A DNA stretch of 64,000 nucleotides from Candidatus Eisenbacteria bacterium (GCA_016930695.1 JAFGGD010000023.1:1-64000), one strand, 5' to 3'. Shown: positions 25,617 through 34,429, counted from the first letter of the stretch. Notes: a model not told the origin generated them from the sequence alone. A program made the numbers and translations.

Positions 25617-26495
25617 ATGAACGGCGAAACCACGCGCAAGCCGATCTCCGGCTACCCGATGCTGATCTTGGTCCTGCTGATTCTGCCGCTGATCGCGCTA
25701 TCGATCGTTGCGGCGGGATCCACGAAGAATCTCCTCTATCTCGTCCCTCTCTTCAGCCTCTTCCTTCTGGAGATTCTCCTTATTCCCGGTTTCTTCGTGG
25801 TCAACCCGAACGACTCGCGGGTGCTTGTGCTCTTCGGGAAGTACAAGGGGACGGTGAAGACCAACGGCTTCTTCTGGGCCAATCCTTTCTACAGCAAACA
25901 CAAGATTACATTGCGGGCGCGCAACCTGAACGGCGACCGTTTGAAGGTGAACGACAAAGCGGGGAACCCGATCGAGATCGCCGCGGTGGTGGTCTGGCAG
26001 GTGGAGAACACCTACCACGCCGCTTTCGACGTGGACGACTTCCATGAATACGTGATCGTGCAGAGCGAGGCGGCGGTCCGCCATCTGGCCGGCGCCTATC
26101 CCTACGACACTTTCGAAGACCATGACGAGGAGACCCTTACCCTCCGCGCCGGCAAGGAGCACGTGAACGAGATGCTCGAGAAGGAGTTGACGGAGCGTTT
26201 CGCCCGGGCGGGGGTTCGCGTGATCGAGGCGCGGATCAGCCATCTCGCCTACGCCTCGGAGATCGCCGAGGCGATGCTCCGGCGGCAGCAGGCGTCGGCG
26301 GTTGTCGCGGCGCGCACACAGATCGTGAACGGCGCGGTCAGCATGGTGGAGATGGCCCTCGATCAGTTGAGCGCCAAAAATGTGGTCGAGCTGGACGAGG
26401 AGCGGAAAGCGGCGATGGTGAGCAATCTGCTCGTCGTGCTCTGCAGCGAGACTTCCGCCTCGCCGGTGGTGAACGCGGGCACGTTGTATCAATAA
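25617..26495 (+). CDS. SPFH / band-7 domain membrane protein
   Basis: 292 residues. Two hydrophobic segments at about 13-34 and 38-61 anchor it. The SPFH core runs from about 60: VNPNDSRVLVLFGKYKGTVKTNGFFWANPF, VNDKAGNPIEIAAVVVWQV, SEAAVRHLAGAYPYD, and a C-terminal ARISHLAYASEIAEAMLRRQQA coiled coil. SPFH proteins build membrane scaffolds. It is followed after 90 bases by an Arc-type DNA-binding gene, a pairing seen in other bacteria. Confidence 0.88.
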   Translation: MNGETTRKPISGYPMLILVLLILPLIALSIVAAGSTKNLLYLVPLFSLFLLEILLIPGFFVVNPNDSRVLVLFGKYKGTVKTNGFFWANPFYSKHKITLRARNLNGDRLKVNDKAGNPIEIAAVVVWQVENTYHAAFDVDDFHEYVIVQSEAAVRHLAGAYPYDTFEDHDEETLTLRAGKEHVNEMLEKELTERFARAGVRVIEARISHLAYASEIAEAMLRRQQASAVVAARTQIVNGAVSMVEMALDQLSAKNVVELDEERKAAMVSNLLVVLCSETSASPVVNAGTLYQ

Positions 26496-26585
26496 ACCTC
26501 GCGACAAGGCGGACGACGCGGCGCCGGGTCCCTCCGCGGGGCGTCCGGCGCCGCGACCGTTCCCCGGCGGAATCGAGGTCGAGAC

Positions 26586-26768
26586 GTGGCGGAGCGAAAG
26601 AAATTCCTACTCCGAATGAGCCCCGACCTGTGGGAAGAGCTGAACCGCTGGGCGGCGCGGGAGTTCCGGAGCGTGAACGGTCAGATCGAGTTCCTGCTGC
26701 GGCGCGCGGTGGACGAACGCAGCTCGGGTAAAAAAGACACCGAAGGAGGCGAAGGAGAAAACCGATAG
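26586..26768 (+). CDS. Arc-type ribbon-helix-helix DNA-binding protein
   Basis: 60 residues. KKFLLRMSPDLWEELNRWA forms the ribbon and first helix, and FRSVNGQIEFLLRRAV the second helix, typical of the Arc/MetJ fold. It probably binds DNA as a dimer of dimers. It starts with ATG after a GGAATCGAGGTCGAGACG stretch containing GAGG. It is the second gene of the SPFH operon, and the operator at 25537-25552 is its likely target. Confidence 0.85.
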   Translation: MAERKKFLLRMSPDLWEELNRWAAREFRSVNGQIEFLLRRAVDERSSGKKDTEGGEGENR

Positions 26769-26793
26769 CCCTTCGCGGACAATCGACCGAGGG

Positions 26794-26817
26794 GCGGGCC
26801 GGCACCCGCTTTTTTTA
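26794..26817 (+). terminator. intrinsic terminator of the SPFH-Arc operon
   Basis: GCGGG (26794-26798) pairs with CCCGC (26805-26809), followed by a run of seven T. Confidence 0.75.
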
Positions 26818-26872
26818 TTTATAAAACAAGAGATGTCGCGTCGGACCAGCCGCCGGGCCGCATCTTCCGTCG

Positions 26873-27736
26873 CTACTCCGGGCGGACCGCCTCGAAGAGT
26901 ACCCGGGCGACGGCGCCCGCAAGATCCCGCGCGGCGCGCCCCACCAAGCGGTCGGTGACGAATCCTCCGAGCGCCTTGCGGGCTTCCTCCGCTCCCGGCA
27001 CCGTCTCGCCCCGGATCATCTCGGCGATCCGGTCCTCCGAATAGGGAACGCGCTCCACGATCCGCACGGACGCCAGACCGGCCCTCTCCAGGCCTTTCCG
27101 GTACGCGTCGACCCCGATCGCGCCGGCGAGGCTGGGGCTGTAAAAGGCGCCCACTTCGCGGAGCCAGAGGGGCATCTCCTCCACCGCCACGTCCGCCAGA
27201 ATCGCCCGCCCTCCGGGATGAAGCGTCCGGACGATCTCGGCGAAGACGAGATCCTTCTCGGGCGAAAGGTTGATCGCGGCGTTGGCGTAGATCCGGTCCG
27301 CGACGCCGCTCCGGACCGGCAACCGTTCGATGGCGCCCACGACCGCCCGGACGTTGGCGAAGCCCGCGGCGGCGGCGTGCTCTCGGACGCGCTCCGCCAT
27401 GGGGCGGGCGAGTTCCACGCCGACCGCGATCCCCCGCGGGCCGATTCTTCGAGCCGCGAGAAGAAGGTCGAGACCGGCGCCGCATCCGAGGTCGAGCACG
27501 AACTCCCCCTCCGCCGGCGGCGAGGCGCCCACCGGATCGCCGCACCCGAAGGAGAGCGCCCACGCCCCCGGCGGGAGGCCGGCGAGATCCGCGGGGCTGT
27601 AGGGCGCGTCGCGCGCCGTCACGCCGGCCGGCGTCGCTTCCCCCTCCGCGCCCGTCCGGGAAACCGCCGGTAGCGCGGCGGCGCGCGCGTAAGTCTCGGC
27701 GACCCTCCTTCGGATCGCGTCGGCGTCGCTCATCAT
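26873..27736 (-). CDS. ArsM-like methyltransferase lacking the family cysteines
   Basis: 287 residues. It follows the arsenite methyltransferase layout: an N-terminal YARAA helix, LSFGCGDPVGAS, VLDLGCGAGLDLLLAARRIGPRGIAVGVEL, RIYANAAINLSPEKD and PGGRAILADVAVEEMP. But the catalytic Cys that precedes AGAI in ArsM is Ser here (FYSPSLAGAI), and the N-terminal Cys is missing. It is therefore unlikely to methylate arsenite; small-molecule methylation is all that can be claimed. A second ATG at 27733 has better spacing to the GGAGG. Confidence 0.75.
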   Translation of the reverse strand: MMSDADAIRRRVAETYARAAALPAVSRTGAEGEATPAGVTARDAPYSPADLAGLPPGAWALSFGCGDPVGASPPAEGEFVLDLGCGAGLDLLLAARRIGPRGIAVGVELARPMAERVREHAAAAGFANVRAVVGAIERLPVRSGVADRIYANAAINLSPEKDLVFAEIVRTLHPGGRAILADVAVEEMPLWLREVGAFYSPSLAGAIGVDAYRKGLERAGLASVRIVERVPYSEDRIAEMIRGETVPGAEEARKALGGFVTDRLVGRAARDLAGAVARVLFEAVRPE

Positions 27737-27841
27737 CCCCTCCCCCGCCGGGGGCGGAAAGAGTACCCACCCGGCGGCGGGATCGTTAGACTACAAACAA
27801 GGACGCGCCGGGCGTTCCGGGGCGTCGAAGGAGGTGATCCG

Positions 27842-28081
27842 ATGGCCGAACCGAAAATTCCCTTCAAGAAGCCGATCAACATGAAGCTCGAGCCGGGCGA
27901 GTATTACTGGTGCGCCTGCGGCCGCTCCTCGAAACAGCCCTTCTGCGACGGCAGCCACAAGGGGACCGAGTTCACGCCGCTTCGTTTCGAAGTGAAAGAA
28001 GCGAAGTGGATGAACCTGTGCCGTTGCAAGCACACGGGGACGCCGCCGATCTGCGACGACACCCACGAGGATCTGGAATAG
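27842..28081 (+). CDS. CDGSH iron-sulfur protein with two CDGSH motifs
   Basis: 79 residues. Motif one is CACGRSSKQPFCDGSH (residues about 24-39); motif two is CRCKHTGTPPICDDTH (about 60-75), with Asp-Thr replacing Gly-Ser. Each binds a 2Fe-2S cluster with three Cys and one His, as in MitoNEET-type proteins. It has an exceptional ribosome site, AAGGAGGTGATCC (27828-27840), the full complement of the usual 16S 3' end. Confidence 0.9.
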   Translation: MAEPKIPFKKPINMKLEPGEYYWCACGRSSKQPFCDGSHKGTEFTPLRFEVKEAKWMNLCRCKHTGTPPICDDTHEDLE

Positions 28082-28111
28082 GCCGAGGGGACGCCCCCGC
28101 GCGCCCCCATC

Positions 28112-28681
28112 CTACAAACCCAGCGCCTCGGCGTTTTCCTGCATCGCCGCGAGCACGAAGAGGATGTGCTCATCCAGATCGACGCCCAGCTCCACCGCGC
28201 CGACCTTCACCGCTTCCCGGTCGACGCCGGCGGCGAAGGATTTCTCCTTCCACTTCTTCTTGATCGACTTCAGTGCGACGTCCGCCAGCTTTTTCGACGG
28301 CCGGACGAGGGCGACCGCGGCGATCAGCCCGGTCAGCTCGTCCACGGCGTAGAGCGCCTTCGCCATGCGCGTTTCGCGCGGGACGCCCGTGTAATCGGCG
28401 TGGCTCAAAATCGCCCGCAGAAACTCCTCCGGGTAGCCCTTTTCACGAAGCAGGTTCACGCCCCAGTAGGGGTGTCCGCTCTCCGCCTCCGGGTCCGGCT
28501 TCGGGTGCGCCTCGTAATCGAAATCGTGCAGGAGGCCGAGCGCCGCCCAGATCTCCTCGTCCTCGCCGAAACGGCGCGCGTAGGCGCGCATCCCCGCTTC
28601 CACGGCGAGCATATGCTTGATCAGATTCGGGTTCTTGGTATGCTCCGCCAGTATCGCGTATGCTTCTTCGCGTGTGATCAT
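28112..28681 (-). CDS. HD-domain metal-dependent hydrolase
   Basis: 189 residues. It has H (KHMLAVE), LLHDFDYE (HD), SHADYTG and VDELTGLI, the order of an HD phosphohydrolase. Substrate unknown. It is convergent with the CDGSH gene and divergent from the next. Confidence 0.85.
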   Translation of the reverse strand: MITREEAYAILAEHTKNPNLIKHMLAVEAGMRAYARRFGEDEEIWAALGLLHDFDYEAHPKPDPEAESGHPYWGVNLLREKGYPEEFLRAILSHADYTGVPRETRMAKALYAVDELTGLIAAVALVRPSKKLADVALKSIKKKWKEKSFAAGVDREAVKVGAVELGVDLDEHILFVLAAMQENAEALGL

Positions 28682-28763
28682 CGTTCCCTCCCGGCCGGGT
28701 TTTGCTCCATTCTAGCAGGAGCGGCGGCGCGGCGGGACCGGAAGATCCCAAGGAGATGAACCC

Positions 28764-29159
28764 ATGCCGCTGCGTTCGAAGATTCCTCTGTTCCTCACGC
28801 CGGCCGTCGTTTTCCTCTCCCTCGCCCTCGTCAACTGGCTGCAGATCCGAGAGGCGCGGACGAAAGACTTCCATTGGACTCCCGGGGCGAACCCTCTCAC
28901 CATCGAGGAAGCGGCGGGAGACGTGGAGGTTTTCGCGGCGGGGGCGCGGGTGGAGACGCTCCTCGACCGGCGGGAAATGGCCGTGCGACGGGACGGCGAG
29001 TGGATCCCCCTCGCCCGCGGCGACATTTCCTTGCGGATCAACAATCTTCACCGGGTGAACGGTCCCCGCTTGTTCGCCTTGGGTATTTTTCTGGCGCTCG
29101 GCGCCGTCCACCTGCTCCTCTTCTTTCTACCCGTTCGGATCGGGCGCGGCGGCGTCTAG
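28764..29159 (+). CDS. small membrane protein of unknown function
   Basis: 131 residues with AAGGAG eight bases upstream. A membrane segment (about 8-27) and another (about 105-122) flank a soluble beta-rich domain (DVEVFAAGARVETLL). No family recognised. Its 3' end overlaps the minus-strand gene at 29127 by 33 bases. Confidence 0.55.
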   Translation: MPLRSKIPLFLTPAVVFLSLALVNWLQIREARTKDFHWTPGANPLTIEEAAGDVEVFAAGARVETLLDRREMAVRRDGEWIPLARGDISLRINNLHRVNGPRLFALGIFLALGAVHLLLFFLPVRIGRGGV

Positions 29160-29468
29160 CGGAGGTACGCCTCGGGCCGCGGCCGTTTCGGCGAGCATAG
29201 CGATCCGGAATGGACCGACCCGATCCACGATCACATACCTCTCATCGATCAGATTCGAGAACCAGACGAGGGCCGGATCGACCCTCGATGAGCCGACGGC
29301 GAAGAGGTCCGCTCCCGCGACGAGAAACTCCGGCCGTCCCCGCTCCACGTCCGGCCGGACCTCGCGCTCGAATCGCTCCATCGCCCTGGCGGTGAAAAAC
29401 CGGCCGAGGACGACCGACCCCGCGATCCAGAGCAGAAGGAGGACGCGCGTTCCCTTGCCGCCGCTCAT
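29127..29468 (-). CDS. small exported or membrane protein upstream-coupled to the transporter
   Basis: 113 residues. A single N-terminal hydrophobic segment (about 8-23, VLLLLWIAGSVVLG) is followed by charged sequence with VAGADLFAVGSS. It starts two bases after the stop of the transporter at 29470 and must share its transcript. No family recognised. Confidence 0.55.
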   Translation of the reverse strand: MSGGKGTRVLLLLWIAGSVVLGRFFTARAMERFEREVRPDVERGRPEFLVAGADLFAVGSSRVDPALVWFSNLIDERYVIVDRVGPFRIAMLAETAAARGVPPLDAAAPDPNG

Positions 29469-29469
29469 C

Positions 29470-30759
29470 TCAACTCTCCCGCGCGCGGCGGCGCAGCCAG
29501 AGCGCCTGCACCACGTATCCCGCCAGGTTGGCGGCCAGCCCGTAATAAAGCCCCGTCACGCCGCCGTGGCGCACGCCGGCGACGAGGACGGCGCAGATCG
29601 TCGCCAAGGAAAGCATCATCGCCTCGGTGATTCCCCGGGTCCTATGGGTGTGAACCAGATCCCCCTGATAGTAGCTGTGGATCACGCTGAACGCGGGGAA
29701 AAGGACGGCGATCCAGAGGCCGCGGCCGGCGAGGACGGCGAGCTCCCCTTCCAACGCCGACACGCCGGTGAACCAGAAGCGGCCGAGGGGGGTCACGATG
29801 ACGATCAGGAGGAGCGCCGTGGTCGACACGCCCAGGACTCGGGCGAAACGGGCGAGTGCGCGGCGCGCGCCCGCGTCGTCCAGCATCACCACCACCACCT
29901 CGTTGAAGGCGAAGCCGAGCGATCGGAGCGTGAAGACCAGGCCGTTCAGCACGGGAAGGACCGCCAGCGATTCCAGCGCGCGGGGCATCCGGCTGAGCGC
30001 CGCGCTCATCACCGGATGGGCCATCATCGTGAAGAGCGGGGTGATGGCGAGAGGCACATAGAAGGAGAGCATCGCGCGGAGCGTGAGCGGCGCGCCTCGG
30101 ACCTCCGCGAGTTGAAGCGGTCCGCGCACCACCGCGCGCGCGACGGCGCCCGCGTAGATCGCCTCGGCGATCACGCCGACGGAGATCGCCGTGGCGCCCA
30201 CGACGATCCCCGGCAATCCGCCGTACGCCATCCCCGCGAGAAGCGTCGCCACGTTCGCGCCGAGACGGACCGCCGTGCCGATTCCGACGGCGCGTGAACG
30301 GCCGAAGCGAATCAGGAGCCCCTGCTGGAAGCGGCGGTAGGCGATCGCCGGCGTCCAGGGGGTGAAGATCAGCATGCCGAGGCGCGCCGGCCCGCGGATC
30401 TCCTCCGGCACGCCGAGGAGCCGGTCCACCACGAGGTCGTAGAGAGGCGTGGCGGCGAGGGCGAAGTGGACCGCGCCGAGGACGAGAGCGGAGACGATCA
30501 TGAAGCGGCGGAGCCTCGCGTAGGTGTCCCGGTCGCGGCAAAGCGCCGTCGACGCCGACAGAAGCATGATGATCGGCGCCTCGATGACGAGCGACAGGGG
30601 AAAGACCACGCCGCCGTAGGCCGCCAGATGGACGCTCGGGTTCGGAAGACGGGCGATGACCGCGCTCGCCACCGGCAATTCGAAGCCCATCATGATCCAG
30701 CTGGCGGCGAGGGGCCACCAGGTGCGGAAGACGCGGCGGAGCGTGATGTCCCGTTCCAT
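29470..30759 (-). CDS. ANK/MATE-like (MOP superfamily) membrane transporter
   Basis: 429 residues with about 12 hydrophobic segments. The sequence around TWWPLAASWIMMGFELPV, FTPWTPAIAYRRFQQG and SIGLxxN-like ALSRMPRALESLAVLPV resembles bacterial relatives of the ANKH protein, a member of the MOP/MATE group. The substrate is unknown. The start at 30759 (MERDIT) has GAGGA upstream; longer versions are low-complexity and read through the next gene's start. Confidence 0.6.
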   Translation of the reverse strand: MERDITLRRVFRTWWPLAASWIMMGFELPVASAVIARLPNPSVHLAAYGGVVFPLSLVIEAPIIMLLSASTALCRDRDTYARLRRFMIVSALVLGAVHFALAATPLYDLVVDRLLGVPEEIRGPARLGMLIFTPWTPAIAYRRFQQGLLIRFGRSRAVGIGTAVRLGANVATLLAGMAYGGLPGIVVGATAISVGVIAEAIYAGAVARAVVRGPLQLAEVRGAPLTLRAMLSFYVPLAITPLFTMMAHPVMSAALSRMPRALESLAVLPVLNGLVFTLRSLGFAFNEVVVVMLDDAGARRALARFARVLGVSTTALLLIVIVTPLGRFWFTGVSALEGELAVLAGRGLWIAVLFPAFSVIHSYYQGDLVHTHRTRGITEAMMLSLATICAVLVAGVRHGGVTGLYYGLAANLAGYVVQALWLRRRARES

Positions 30760-30828
30760 ACGATCGACCGTCCTCGCCGTTCGCGAAAAAGGATGGCGGC
30801 CGGCGGTTCCGCGCGATAGGGTGGCCCC

Positions 30829-31515
30829 ATGAGCACCGCGCGGGATTGGCTGCAACTGAACGAGCGAATCGGCGCCTGCGCCCGTTGCCCCCGCCTGCGC
30901 GAATACGGCGACCGCATCGCCGTGGAGAAACGGGCCGCCTACCGGGACGAGACCTACTGGGGGCGCCCCATTCCGAATCTGGGCGATCCGGAAGCGCGCC
31001 TCCTCTTGGTCGGGCTCGCGCCGGGCGCCCACGGCGCCCACCGGACCGGCCGCATGTTCACGGGCGACGGCGCCGGCGATTTTCTTTTCGACGGGCTCCG
31101 CGCCGCCGGACTCGCCGCCGGACCTGCGGGGGAAGAGTCGCTACTCGGCGCGGCGATCACCGGCGTGATCCACTGCGCGCCCCCCGGCAACCGTCCTCTC
31201 GCCGCGGAGATCGCCGCCTGCGCCGAACACCTCGACGGAACCGTCGACCGGCTTCCCCGCCTCGCGGGGATCGTCGCCCTCGGCGGAGTCGCCTTCGACG
31301 CGACCGTCCGCCTGCTCCGGAGGCGCGGCGTGCCCCTCGGTCCGACGCGCCCCCGCTTCGGCCACGGCGTCCGGGTTCTCCCCGCCGGCGGTCCCTTCCT
31401 TCTCGCCTCCTACCACACGAGCCGCCTGAACACGTCCACCAAGCGACTCACCCGTCCGATGCTTCTCGCCGTGCTCCGCGAAGCGGCGCGCCGCGCCGGC
31501 CTCGCCGCCGGCTAA
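30829..31515 (+). CDS. family 5 uracil-DNA glycosylase (UDGb)
   Basis: 228 residues. CARCPRLREY near the start and two later cysteines hold an iron-sulfur cluster. Motif one LLLVGLAPGAHGAHRTGRMFTGDG has Ala instead of Asn, typical of UDGb, and motif two is SYHTSRLNTSTKRLT (usually YHPS-x-N). UDGb removes uracil and some oxidised bases, important in high-GC organisms. The replacement of Pro by Thr in YHTS is unusual but not disabling by inspection. Confidence 0.85.
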   Translation: MSTARDWLQLNERIGACARCPRLREYGDRIAVEKRAAYRDETYWGRPIPNLGDPEARLLLVGLAPGAHGAHRTGRMFTGDGAGDFLFDGLRAAGLAAGPAGEESLLGAAITGVIHCAPPGNRPLAAEIAACAEHLDGTVDRLPRLAGIVALGGVAFDATVRLLRRRGVPLGPTRPRFGHGVRVLPAGGPFLLASYHTSRLNTSTKRLTRPMLLAVLREAARRAGLAAG

Positions 31516-31689
31516 GATGTCCTCGGTGCCGGACACCTTTTTGCGAACACAGGGAGCGAAAAGGTATCTGGTGCCGAAAAACGGTTCGGAAAAAGGGAAA
31601 ACACGCCGTTCGGGCTCGTTTCGGGTTATCTTCCGTATCAAGAGCGGTATGCGACCGTGCACCAAACACGCCATCCAAGAGGATGTTTC

Positions 31690-32838
31690 ATGAATCATCA
31701 TCGAGGCGGACGGACGGGGTCAAAACAAATCTCCCGGACGGCGGCGGCGATCGCGTTCTCCGCGGCCCTTTCCCTGGGATTCACCTGGCCGTGGGAGATG
31801 GGGGATCCCTGGCCGGGAACGTCCGAGACGCCGGTCGCGCCTCTCGAGCGCCCCGCGCCGGAGGAGCGCGCCGCCGCGATCGATGTCGACCCCGCGGAAG
31901 GCTACCGCTTCGCCGTCTTCGGCGATCAAAGGGCGCTCGCCGACGGCGAGTGGCAGAGGATGATCGCCCACATCGACTCCATCGACCGCGCCGGGCCGCC
32001 GATCCTCTTCCTGGTCGACACGGGAGACATCGTCTACAACGGAACGCACACCGATCAGTTCGCGATGCTGCGGGAGATTCTCGCGCCGGTGGAGCGCCTC
32101 CCCTATCTGGTCGCCGCCGGCAACCACGAGGTGTGGAACAACAAGAGCGACGCCGCCCGCGCGCACACCGCCCGTTTTCTCGCGGGGCTCGATCCCGCGC
32201 TCGGACCGGAGCGTCTGTATTTCAGTGAGCGCGTCGGCCCGGCGCTCTTCCTCTTCCTCGACACGAACGACATGGTTTACGGCGGCGGCCGGAACGAACG
32301 CGTGCCGGCGCAGATCGCCTGGCTTCAAGAACGCCTCGCCGCGCGCGAAGAGGGTGTGCGAACGGTGATCGTGGTGATGCACCATCCCATCTTGCAGTCG
32401 TCGGAGAAGCACCGCTCCGAGGCGGCGAAACTGTGGAACGCCGACCACGGCGGGCGCCGTCTCGTGGACCTCTTCCTGGACGGAGGCGTCGACCTGATCC
32501 TCACCGGCCACACGCACACCTACGAGCGCTTCCGGATCGAGAGGGCGGGCGGCGGCGCGCTCGATCTGGTGAACCTCTCCGGCCGCCCCCGGAACGATCT
32601 CTTCTGGTTCGGCCATCGCTCCCGTCGCGCCCGCTCGTTCGCGGGCCGCGAGAAGGAATGGCTCGAGTCGAAGGGCTGGCGGATCGACGAGGGATGGCGG
32701 ATCACGCAGGAAGAGGTGATGACCGGCGAAGGGGCGGACCAGTTCGGCCTCTTCACCGTCGGCCCGGACGGCGCGATCGACGCGGAGATCCTCTTCTTGG
32801 GCGACGACGCGCCGGGAGGACTGCGGCGGGGGTTCTAG
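31690..32838 (+). CDS. secreted purple-acid-phosphatase-like metallophosphoesterase
   Basis: 382 residues. An Arg/Lys-rich N-region and SRTAAAIAFSAALSLG form a signal or anchor. Motifs: FAVFGDQRA (usual D-x-H changed), VDTGDIVYNG (G-D-x-x-Y), AAGNHEVWNN, VVMHHPIL and TGHTHTYER. The His that often follows the first Asp is replaced by Arg, as in the purple acid phosphatase group, where GDIVY supplies the metal Tyr. The start at 31690 has AGAGGAT upstream; a GTG at 31657 is possible. Substrate unknown. Confidence 0.75.
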   Translation: MNHHRGGRTGSKQISRTAAAIAFSAALSLGFTWPWEMGDPWPGTSETPVAPLERPAPEERAAAIDVDPAEGYRFAVFGDQRALADGEWQRMIAHIDSIDRAGPPILFLVDTGDIVYNGTHTDQFAMLREILAPVERLPYLVAAGNHEVWNNKSDAARAHTARFLAGLDPALGPERLYFSERVGPALFLFLDTNDMVYGGGRNERVPAQIAWLQERLAAREEGVRTVIVVMHHPILQSSEKHRSEAAKLWNADHGGRRLVDLFLDGGVDLILTGHTHTYERFRIERAGGGALDLVNLSGRPRNDLFWFGHRSRRARSFAGREKEWLESKGWRIDEGWRITQEEVMTGEGADQFGLFTVGPDGAIDAEILFLGDDAPGGLRRGF

Positions 32839-32899
32839 CGGACGCGATCCAGACCCTCGAGCACGAACCGCTCGCGGCCGGCGGGAGGACACCGCCCGG

Positions 32900-34429
32900 T
32901 CAAAATCGGATGGAAGTGATCCGGCGTCCATGCTCCCGTCGCGAACGCACGACCCCGTCTCGAAGATCGAGAATCAATCCATCCGCCTCCAGGCGCATCT
33001 CCTCGAATATCCCGTCGGACGGGACATCCGGAATCTCCTCCCCGTTCCAAAGGATCCGCGGAGAGGACGGCCAAGCGAACAGAATATTTCTCACTCGAAA
33101 GAGATCCCGGTCCGCCAGTTCGGTCAGCGCTCCGCGCCCGTTCATACTAAGGAAGAGGCGTGGATCCCTAAAGACCTTTAGAAATCCACGATGAAGAATC
33201 GTGCGATCGGACACCCGGATAATGCCCTTGGGATTGTAGTTCATGCCGATTTTCGGCCAACCCGCCGGAATCCCGATTTCTACATGGTCTTTTCCGGTGA
33301 TTTCCCGCACGAGACCGGCCAGACCGGCCCGATTCTCGTCGACTCTGATCGCGAATTCGTTTCGATGTCCTTCATACCCGTAGTATTCCAAGATTTCCGC
33401 GAGACTCCACCGGCCGTCGACGGGAATCCATTCGTCCACCAAGCCGCCCAATGTGCTACCCGAACGGACCCGTCGCTTCCAATCCGGATCGATCCGGTCC
33501 AGAAGAAAGGCGAGAGTACCGCCGACGCCGTATCCCCGGTTTCTCCATCCGGCCGGATCAAGAAACACCTGATCCAGTCTTTCCCTTAGCGCCTCCCCCG
33601 CAATGGAGCATCCGGTCAGGACCTCGACGCCTTGTAGGCCGACATATGTGGCGATCCCTTCGTGAAACTCCGATCCGCGTTCACAAGCAGCCATTTCCGG
33701 ATCCAGGAGCGCCCGCCGATGCCGGGCCACCGTTCGATACCGAGCAACCCGATCAATCATGTCTTCCGGCGCCGTCGATCGCAAGGCCTCGGCAAGAATG
33801 ATTTGTTCGAGATGTCCGAGCGCATAGAACTCCGCATGATCAATCGGAAAGAAAGACTGCAACGCCGGGTTTTCCCAGTTCCCCTTGAGAGCGGGATCCA
33901 CTAATTGGCGGGTGTGAAATCCCTCGTGAAACAACAACTCGTAAAAACGTTTTTCGTCCCAATCTTGCAGAGCGAGCATGAACAGGGGGTCCGCGCCGTC
34001 CCAGGCGGCGTCGACGAAAACGTCGAACGGCGCGTCGGCCGCAAAGAATACCGGCCGGCCGTTCATGCGGACGCGGGTATCGGTAAAATCGTCCGGCGGC
34101 TTCTCCGAGTTCAAAAGGCAGGTGTAATCGGCGCCCCAGAAGGCGATCCGCATCTCCTTCAGGTTGTAGCCGGGCCATATTTCTTCCAAGACCTCGTCTT
34201 CTTCATTGAAAACGCGCTCCATACGGAGGAGCGCCATCCGCAAGGTTTTCGGGAAAGGAAGGTCCGGTGTGGACAAGGTATCTCCCGACGAAGCCGATTC
34301 GCCGTTTTCTTCCACACGGACGAGGTTCGTGGCGCAGGCGGGACCACGGACGATCGACGGGACGTGAAGGACAAGGATCACACACAGGTAGAAGCTCGAA
34401 CACGCGGGACACAAGCATCGCCTTTTCAT
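32900..34429 (-). CDS. predicted secreted zinc metallopeptidase (HExxH)
   Basis: 509 residues. A signal peptide (MKRRC to about 35) with several cysteines is followed by YELLFHEGFHTRQ (zinc-binding H-E-G-F-H) and, about 60 residues later, EFHEGIATYVG with the third ligand Glu, a gluzincin arrangement. The C-terminal part is beta-rich (GYGVGGTLAFLLDRID, GIIRVSDRTIL). The family is not known to me. Base composition is somewhat lower in GC than around it. Convergent with the phosphoesterase gene. Confidence 0.55.
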   Translation of the reverse strand: MKRRCLCPACSSFYLCVILVLHVPSIVRGPACATNLVRVEENGESASSGDTLSTPDLPFPKTLRMALLRMERVFNEEDEVLEEIWPGYNLKEMRIAFWGADYTCLLNSEKPPDDFTDTRVRMNGRPVFFAADAPFDVFVDAAWDGADPLFMLALQDWDEKRFYELLFHEGFHTRQLVDPALKGNWENPALQSFFPIDHAEFYALGHLEQIILAEALRSTAPEDMIDRVARYRTVARHRRALLDPEMAACERGSEFHEGIATYVGLQGVEVLTGCSIAGEALRERLDQVFLDPAGWRNRGYGVGGTLAFLLDRIDPDWKRRVRSGSTLGGLVDEWIPVDGRWSLAEILEYYGYEGHRNEFAIRVDENRAGLAGLVREITGKDHVEIGIPAGWPKIGMNYNPKGIIRVSDRTILHRGFLKVFRDPRLFLSMNGRGALTELADRDLFRVRNILFAWPSSPRILWNGEEIPDVPSDGIFEEMRLEADGLILDLRDGVVRSRREHGRRITSIRF

